Source: Prolixibacteraceae bacterium (GTDB lineage: Bacteria; Bacteroidota; Bacteroidia; Bacteroidales; Prolixibacteraceae). From it: a stretch of 19,628 nt of DNA. Below the pieces are notes generated by a model. It had not been told where the DNA came from. It was given only the letters and a program-made list of their open reading frames with translations, and did not search any database. The stretch spans positions 1 to 19,628 of the forward strand of contig JAFGGF010000392.1 of assembly GCA_016930735.1 (NCBI GenBank), written 5' to 3'. The position numbers and the translations under genes are program-made. Positions 15,278-19,628 of this stretch are shown piece by piece (position 1 is the first letter of the stretch; every line of letters begins with the position of its first letter).

Positions 15278-16302
15278 TGAACGCTAAAAAAACAGCTGTA
15301 TTGCTTATGAACGTTGGCAGCCCCGATAGGCCCGAAAAAACTGCTGTCAGGAAATACCTGTCTGAATTCCTCAACGACCGGCGGGTGATCGACCTGCCCT
15401 GGCTTCTGCAAAAATTTCTGGTTAACCTGATCATCATTCCGTTCAGGGTGAAAAAATCAACCGGATTATACCAAAAATTATGGACACCCATGGGTTCTCC
15501 GCTTATTTATTTTACAGAGGAATTAAAGAACAAACTTCAGGATATACTTGGAGATGATTTTAAAATTTTTACAGGGATGCGGTACGGAAATCCGGGTTAC
15601 AAAACAGCACTTTCAAAAATTAAAGAAAAAAATTTTCACCGCCTGATTGTATTCCCGCTTTTTCCGCAACAGGCCATGTCAACAACCGAAACGGCAATTG
15701 CGGCAGTTGAAAAAGAAATTAAACGGCTCAACTTAAAAACCGAAGTTATTCAGGTTGAGCAGTTTTACAACCACCCGGTTTTTATAAATGCATTTGTTAA
15801 CAGAATTCATGATTACCTCCCTGAAACTTTTGACCACATTGTTTTTTCCTATCACGGTTTGCCAAACCGGCAGGTAGAAAAATGCCATCCGGGTATTCGG
15901 GTGAAAAAATGTTTCTGCACAACAGAAATGCCGGATTTTGGAAGGTTTTGTTACCGGGCAGCCTGTTATGCCACAACCCGCTTGATAACTGAAAAACTGA
16001 ACCCGGATAAAAAGAATTATACAACGTCTTTCCAATCGAGGTTGACAAAAAACTGGTTGTCACCTTTTACCGATGAAATTATACTGAACAAACTTCAGGA
16101 AGGTAAAAAAAAGATCCTTGTTGTTGCACCCTCGTTTGTAACCGATTGTTTGGAAACCATTGTTGAAATTGAAGAAGATTACAGGAAAATGTTTATTGAA
16201 AAAGGAGGGGAAGATTTACAACTGGTAAAAAGCCTGAATGCCGAAAATGAATGGGTTCTGGCATTAAAAGAAATATTGTTAACTTCATTACAAAAACAAT
16301 GA
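15277..16302 (+). CDS. hemH: Ferrochelatase (HemH) with internal Cys cluster
   Basis: A 341-aa ferrochelatase inserting Fe2+ into protoporphyrin IX to make heme b. The N-terminal L-L-M-N-V-G-S-P (9-16), Y-x-K-L-W-T-P-M-G-S-P-L (65-76), G-M-R-Y-G-N-P, and the catalytic S-Y-H-G-L-P (His193) and P-S-F-V-T-D-C-L-E-T-I-x-E-I (285-298; Glu293/297) are diagnostic. Between them is a Cys-rich insert: C203, C212, C214, C225 and C230. Some bacterial ferrochelatases hold a [2Fe-2S] cluster in an internal Cys segment, so this is a likely Fe-S form. The sequence is far longer than the core visible in cluster-free, Cys-poor members only in this insert. Start TAATG overlaps the hemG stop by one base; its own TGA overlaps the next ATG (ATGA). 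Confidence 0.95.
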   Translation: MNAKKTAVLLMNVGSPDRPEKTAVRKYLSEFLNDRRVIDLPWLLQKFLVNLIIIPFRVKKSTGLYQKLWTPMGSPLIYFTEELKNKLQDILGDDFKIFTGMRYGNPGYKTALSKIKEKNFHRLIVFPLFPQQAMSTTETAIAAVEKEIKRLNLKTEVIQVEQFYNHPVFINAFVNRIHDYLPETFDHIVFSYHGLPNRQVEKCHPGIRVKKCFCTTEMPDFGRFCYRAACYATTRLITEKLNPDKKNYTTSFQSRLTKNWLSPFTDEIILNKLQEGKKKILVVAPSFVTDCLETIVEIEEDYRKMFIEKGGEDLQLVKSLNAENEWVLALKEILLTSLQKQ

Positions 16303-16613
16303 GTCATCAGGTGCTGAATATTTTAACCATAAATTTTATGAGCAGGCACTGGTTAATTTTTTATACCTGTTTGGCAACATTTATTGTCAACCTTCCTTTT
16401 GGTTATTTCCGCGCCCGTTTTCGAAAACTAACGTTTCTGTGGTTCCTGATGATCCACCTGGCTGTGCCTTTTGTAATCCTTATCCGTAAATTTTTTGGTG
16501 TAAACCTTTCCTGGAGCCTGGCACCCTTTCTGGTTGGCTCATTTTTCCTTGGCCAGTTTGTTGGGACGCAGGTTTATAAAAAATTTCATTTTCGAAAGAA
16601 ATCTAAGTTCTGA
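16299..16613 (+). CDS. Small three-TM membrane protein coupled to hemH
   Basis: A 104-aa hydrophobic protein I do not recognise. The start at 16299 is chosen because its ATG overlaps the hemH TGA (ATGA), a typical coupling arrangement; a Met at 16338 (91 aa) is the alternative. Three membrane helices are visible: about residues 19-36, 42-60 and 67-87, with a strongly basic tail (K-K-F-H-F-R-K-K-S-K). The basic C-terminus suggests a cytoplasmic tail. It is the last gene of the receptor-permease-hemN-hemG-hemH run and ends just before a hairpin. A role in heme delivery, insertion or export from HemH at the membrane is a guess from position; no heme-ligand motif beyond isolated His (residue 17 and one in helix 2) can be seen. 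Confidence 0.65.
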   Translation: MSHQVLNILTINFMSRHWLIFYTCLATFIVNLPFGYFRARFRKLTFLWFLMIHLAVPFVILIRKFFGVNLSWSLAPFLVGSFFLGQFVGTQVYKKFHFRKKSKF

Positions 16614-16616
16614 GTG

Positions 16617-16644
16617 GTGGCACGACTTCGAGTCGTATCGCCAC
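16617..16644. terminator. GC-rich hairpin between convergent genes
   Basis: Stem GTGGC/GCCAC encloses a second stem ACGACT/AGTCGT with a TCG loop, with a 3-nt bulge (ATC) on the 3' side. It starts 3 bp after the stop of the small membrane protein and is followed on the plus strand by an AT-rich tract with T-runs (16645-16665). This fits a terminator for the hem operon and possibly for the convergent T9SS gene. A dispersed REP-like palindrome is the alternative. Confidence 0.55.
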
Positions 16645-16654
16645 TTATAATTCT

Positions 16655-19628
16655 TTATTTTTTAATAATTTTAATTGCCTGATTTACCTGCCCGTCAATA
16701 ATAAAAAGGTAAGAACCGGGGATTGTATTATCGATGTTAATGGTCGGATCAATAGATGTAACCTTTTGTTTTTTAATTAATCTTCCCTCCATGTTCACGA
16801 CAGAAACTTCTATTTTTTTACCATCAGGCAAGCCGGAAATGTTTATTTCTCCGGTGGTAGGATTTGGATAAATTTTAAGTTGATAATTTTTAATACCATC
16901 GTTCCAGGAACAATGTGCAGAAAGAATATTCGAAGGACTTGAAATACATTCTTCAAGAGAAGTTACAATTACATAATAATTCCCGCTTTTATCAATCACA
17001 AGTGTTTGGTTTGTTGCGCCGGAAATAATAGTATTCTCGTAATACCATTGGTTTCCGGTTAAGGCACTCGAAGTCAGGGTATCGACATCTTGTGTAATTA
17101 CCGGCTGATCCGGTTTTGGAAATACATTAATCTGAAGCGAATTCTCCTCCCCGTCACCACAATCGTTACGTCCTGTTACTTTTAATGTACCCGAAGTAGA
17201 TGATGTGCTAAAGCTTAATTCTACTTCATTCACGGTTGTTATAACTTCTGCACCAGCCGGTAATGTCCAGACATATGATGTTGCTCCTGGAATAACAGTA
17301 ACAGAATACACCACATTAGAAGTCCCTTGGCAAACATTTTCATCACCGGTTATTATGCTAGCTGCTTCCGGCACCGATTTAACTGTTATTGATAGGCTGC
17401 TTTCTTCCCCCTCAAAACACTGATTGTGTCCCTTGACGAATAAATCTCCTGATACTGCACTGTTGCCAAAGGTTACTAAAATACTATTTGTGGTACTAGC
17501 GCCGGTTGCCCCTGCAGGTAAAGTCCAGTTATATGAAGTTGCACCGGAAATAGCAGGGACGGTATAGATATTTGATGTTCCTTTACAAACAACATTCTCG
17601 CCAAAAATAGTACCAGCGGCTTCCGGCTGAGAAATAACTGTTACGGAAAGTGTACTTTCCTGCCCTTCTCCACAATCGTTATGTCCCTTAACTTTTATAT
17701 TGCCGGATACAGCGTTAGTGTCGTAATTTACTGTTATAGTATTTGTAGTACTTGCGCCGGTTGCACCGTCAGGAAATTCCCAGAAATATGATGTTGCACC
17801 CGTGATTGAAGGAACCGTATAAGTATATCCCGAACCAAGACAGACATCAGATTCTCCTAAAATATTCCCTGCATTTTCCGGTAAAGAACTAACGGTTATT
17901 AACAGAGAGCTTTCTGAACCGTCGCCACAATCATTGCACCCTTTTACTTTTAATGTACCCGAAGTAGAAGATATGCCAAAACTTAATTCTATTTCATTCT
18001 CTATTGTAGTAACTTCTGCACCCGCCGGTAATGTCCACACATATGATGTTGCTCCCGGAATAAGGGGAACAGTATAAACCACATTTGAAGTCCCCTGGCA
18101 AACATTTTCATTACCTGTTATTATACCTGCTGCCTCCGGAACTGAATTGACGGCAATTGAAAGACTGCTTTCCTCTCCATCAAAACACTGGTTGTGTCCC
18201 TTGACGGATATATCTCCTGACACTGCGCTGCTGCCAAAGGTTACTGAAATGCTATTTGTGGTACTTGCGCCGGTTGCCCCTGCAGGTAAAGTCCAGTTAT
18301 ATGAAGTTGCACCGGAAATAGTAAGGACTGAGTAGGTATTTGTTGTCCCCTGGCAAACAATATTATTACCTGAAATCGTGCCCGCTGCTTCCGGTTGAGA
18401 ATAAACCGTTACGGCAAATATGCTTTCCTGCCCATCGCCACAATCGTTATGCCCTTTAACTTTTATATCGCCCGATACCGCATCGGCTCCATAATTTACT
18501 ATTATACTATTGGTAGTACTTTCACCCGATGCTCCAGCAGGCAATTCCCAAATATAAGATGTTGCTCCCGTGATTGAAGAAACCGTATAGGTATATTCCG
18601 AACCAACACATACATCAGATTCTCCAGAAATAGCCCCGGCATTATCCGGTAATGAACCAACTGTTATTAATAATGAACTTTCAGCTCCATATCCACAATC
18701 ATTGAATCCTTTCACTTTTAATATACCTGAAACTGCATTGCTCCCAAAATTAACAGCTATACTGTTTGTTGTACTACTGCCTGTTGCACCAACAGGCAAT
18801 TCCCAGATATACGAGGTTACATTTAAAATTTCAGAAACTGAGTATAATACCGAATTAACTCCTTTACATATATTTGATGGACCATAAATAATATCACATC
18901 GTATAGGTATTTCTAAAACTGTTAATTTTACGACTGTTGAATATGCACTTGAACAATCGTTTAAAACTACTGCCCGATAAAACAAAGATATTTCAGGTGA
19001 TGAAATTAAATAAGTTGAATTCGTTGCCCCTTCTATGTCTATCCAGCTAACACTATCTATTGATGATTGCCATTGTATTGAGGAGCCTAAAAAGTCACTT
19101 AAAGTTAGTGTAGATTGATTTTCACTCCCTATGCACAATGTCGATGAAGACAAAGTTGCTATTCCTCCAATGGCATCATTACAAATACAGGAAATTGTTG
19201 CTTCCCATCCCGATTCGTTATAATATGAAATATTCGAACCATCCGATATAAATCGGAATGTTAAGCTTCCATCATTTGCAGTGGAGGATATTGTTCCAGG
19301 ATTGTCATTTCTACTTAAGGTAGTAATAAGTTCTTTATTAATATCTGCTCCATTATAAACATAGAGAGCATCTTTGTTATTGGAAGTAGTAAAAGATGTA
19401 AATGTTACTGAAATCCTATTTGAAATGTTTGTTGGAAATAAAGTAGTTATTACATCTTGATTTAACAGATAGTCGCCATTTTGACCTCCACCATCATAAA
19501 AATTACTTTCACACGTAGTAAAACTTCCGGAACCAATCATTGTTATATCATCAGGAGGTACAATATCGCATGAAATATAAGCCTCCCAGCCTGCTTCGCT
19601 TTCATTAAATGTTCTTCCTCCATTAGAA
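16655..19628 (-). CDS. T9SS-exported multidomain adhesin-like protein, 5' end outside the window
   Basis: The frame is open to the right edge. Residues are numbered here from an in-frame Met at 19540, which is not the start: upstream codons continue a CUB-like domain end (E-A-G-W-E-A-Y-I-S-C). Order: end of one CUB-like domain; a complete CUB-like domain (about 8-120, with C-E-S-N-F-Y-D-G-G-G and D-A-L-Y-V-Y-N-G); an Ig-like domain (about 124-210, W-Q-S-S-x-D-x-x-x-W); seven PKD-like repeats (about 217-812), each with a Cys pair 56-57 residues apart; another Ig-like segment (about 815-875); and a T9SS type A sorting domain (about 886-961, K-I-Y-P-N-P-T-T-G-E-I-N-I-S). It is predicted to be secreted through the outer membrane and anchored or released by the T9SS sortase. 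Adhesion or matrix roles are typical for such proteins, but no ligand is evident. Confidence 0.88.
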   Translation of the reverse strand, partial: SNGGRTFNESEAGWEAYISCDIVPPDDITMIGSGSFTTCESNFYDGGGQNGDYLLNQDVITTLFPTNISNRISVTFTSFTTSNNKDALYVYNGADINKELITTLSRNDNPGTISSTANDGSLTFRFISDGSNISYYNESGWEATISCICNDAIGGIATLSSSTLCIGSENQSTLTLSDFLGSSIQWQSSIDSVSWIDIEGATNSTYLISSPEISLFYRAVVLNDCSSAYSTVVKLTVLEIPIRCDIIYGPSNICKGVNSVLYSVSEILNVTSYIWELPVGATGSSTTNSIAVNFGSNAVSGILKVKGFNDCGYGAESSLLITVGSLPDNAGAISGESDVCVGSEYTYTVSSITGATSYIWELPAGASGESTTNSIIVNYGADAVSGDIKVKGHNDCGDGQESIFAVTVYSQPEAAGTISGNNIVCQGTTNTYSVLTISGATSYNWTLPAGATGASTTNSISVTFGSSAVSGDISVKGHNQCFDGEESSLSIAVNSVPEAAGIITGNENVCQGTSNVVYTVPLIPGATSYVWTLPAGAEVTTIENEIELSFGISSTSGTLKVKGCNDCGDGSESSLLITVSSLPENAGNILGESDVCLGSGYTYTVPSITGATSYFWEFPDGATGASTTNTITVNYDTNAVSGNIKVKGHNDCGEGQESTLSVTVISQPEAAGTIFGENVVCKGTSNIYTVPAISGATSYNWTLPAGATGASTTNSILVTFGNSAVSGDLFVKGHNQCFEGEESSLSITVKSVPEAASIITGDENVCQGTSNVVYSVTVIPGATSYVWTLPAGAEVITTVNEVELSFSTSSTSGTLKVTGRNDCGDGEENSLQINVFPKPDQPVITQDVDTLTSSALTGNQWYYENTIISGATNQTLVIDKSGNYYVIVTSLEECISSPSNILSAHCSWNDGIKNYQLKIYPNPTTGEINISGLPDGKKIEVSVVNMEGRLIKKQKVTSIDPTINIDNTIPGSYLFIIDGQVNQAIKIIKK
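17099..18634 (-). repeat. Tandem 768-bp supra-repeat (two copies of a three-domain PKD-like unit)
   Basis: The conserved first Cys of each PKD-like domain falls at residues 225, 311, 396, 481, 567, 652 and 737 (numbered from the Met at 19540), so domains recur every 85-86 residues. Domains 2-3-4 match 5-6-7 at exactly 256 residues (768 bp). The DNA is also near-identical in places: the GCCGGTTGCCCCTGCAGG stretch at 17501 recurs at 18269. Copy A is 17867-18634 and copy B is 17099-17866, in phase. Domain 1 (about 18635-18890) is a mosaic: its front resembles domains 2/5 and its tail (SSLLITV-SLP-NAG) resembles domain 4. Confidence 0.88.

Noticed and set aside
16251..16298. Start of the small membrane protein at 16251, inside hemH.
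   Set aside because: The extra 16 residues are hemH codons in another frame; the ATGA overlap at 16299 is a far better start.
1..19628. Mobile elements, CRISPR, phage genes, tRNA or rRNA.
   Set aside because: No transposase or integrase, no regular short direct repeats with spacers, and no RNA gene signature was seen on either strand.

Overview
This window reads as Bacteroidota chromosome, probably a Bacteroidales/Marinilabiliales-type organism with strict or facultative anaerobic capability. The reasons are: AT-rich coding DNA; two near-consensus phylum-type -7 promoter elements (TAnnTTTG); a giant secreted protein with a C-terminal type IX secretion (T9SS) sorting domain; a DUF4266/DUF3570 pair; and SPII lipoproteins, one with an acidic stretch after the lipid-bearing Cys. 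No tRNA, rRNA, CRISPR, IS element or phage gene is visible, and no stretch over 300 bases lacks a gene.

Layout. (1) Positions 1-1983, plus strand: the 3' end of an ApbE-type FAD:protein FMN transferase, overlapping a 72-aa DUF4266 lipoprotein, then a DUF3570 outer-membrane-type protein. These form a compact extracytoplasmic cassette. (2) 2073-4025, plus strand: a MarR repressor, an isoprenylcysteine-methyltransferase-like membrane protein and a Zn-type cation diffusion facilitator. A perfect 7-6-7 inverted repeat lies next to the promoter -7 element. (3) 4252-8663, minus strand: a beta-propeller lipoprotein, a YtcJ-like amidohydrolase lipoprotein and a phytoene-desaturase-like FAD oxidoreductase. 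(4) 8826-16613, plus strand: a 110-aa unrecognised membrane protein, a TonB-dependent receptor, an AmpG/FptX-like MFS permease, hemN, hemG (HemY type), hemH and a small membrane protein. From the receptor onward the genes are 4 bp or less apart or overlap. (5) 16655-19628, minus strand: a T9SS-exported multidomain protein, open at the right edge, with seven PKD-like repeats.

Most interesting system: in region 4 the gene order follows a plausible route, namely outer-membrane receptor, inner-membrane permease, coproporphyrinogen decarboxylase (HemN), protoporphyrinogen oxidase (HemG/HemY) and ferrochelatase (HemH). Early heme-pathway genes are absent from the cluster. I propose a porphyrin-intermediate (coproporphyrin/coproporphyrinogen III) scavenging and finishing operon. 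The divergent FAD oxidoreductase shares its upstream region, and that region contains a perfect FNR-type palindrome (TTGAT-N4-ATCAA). The enzymatic part is solid; the imported substrate is inference.

Other points: two SSGAS motifs in DUF3570 resemble ApbE flavinylation sites; HemH has an internal Cys cluster suggesting a [2Fe-2S] ferrochelatase; the T9SS protein has an exact 256-residue supra-repeat; and a GC-rich hairpin sits between the convergent hem operon and the T9SS gene.
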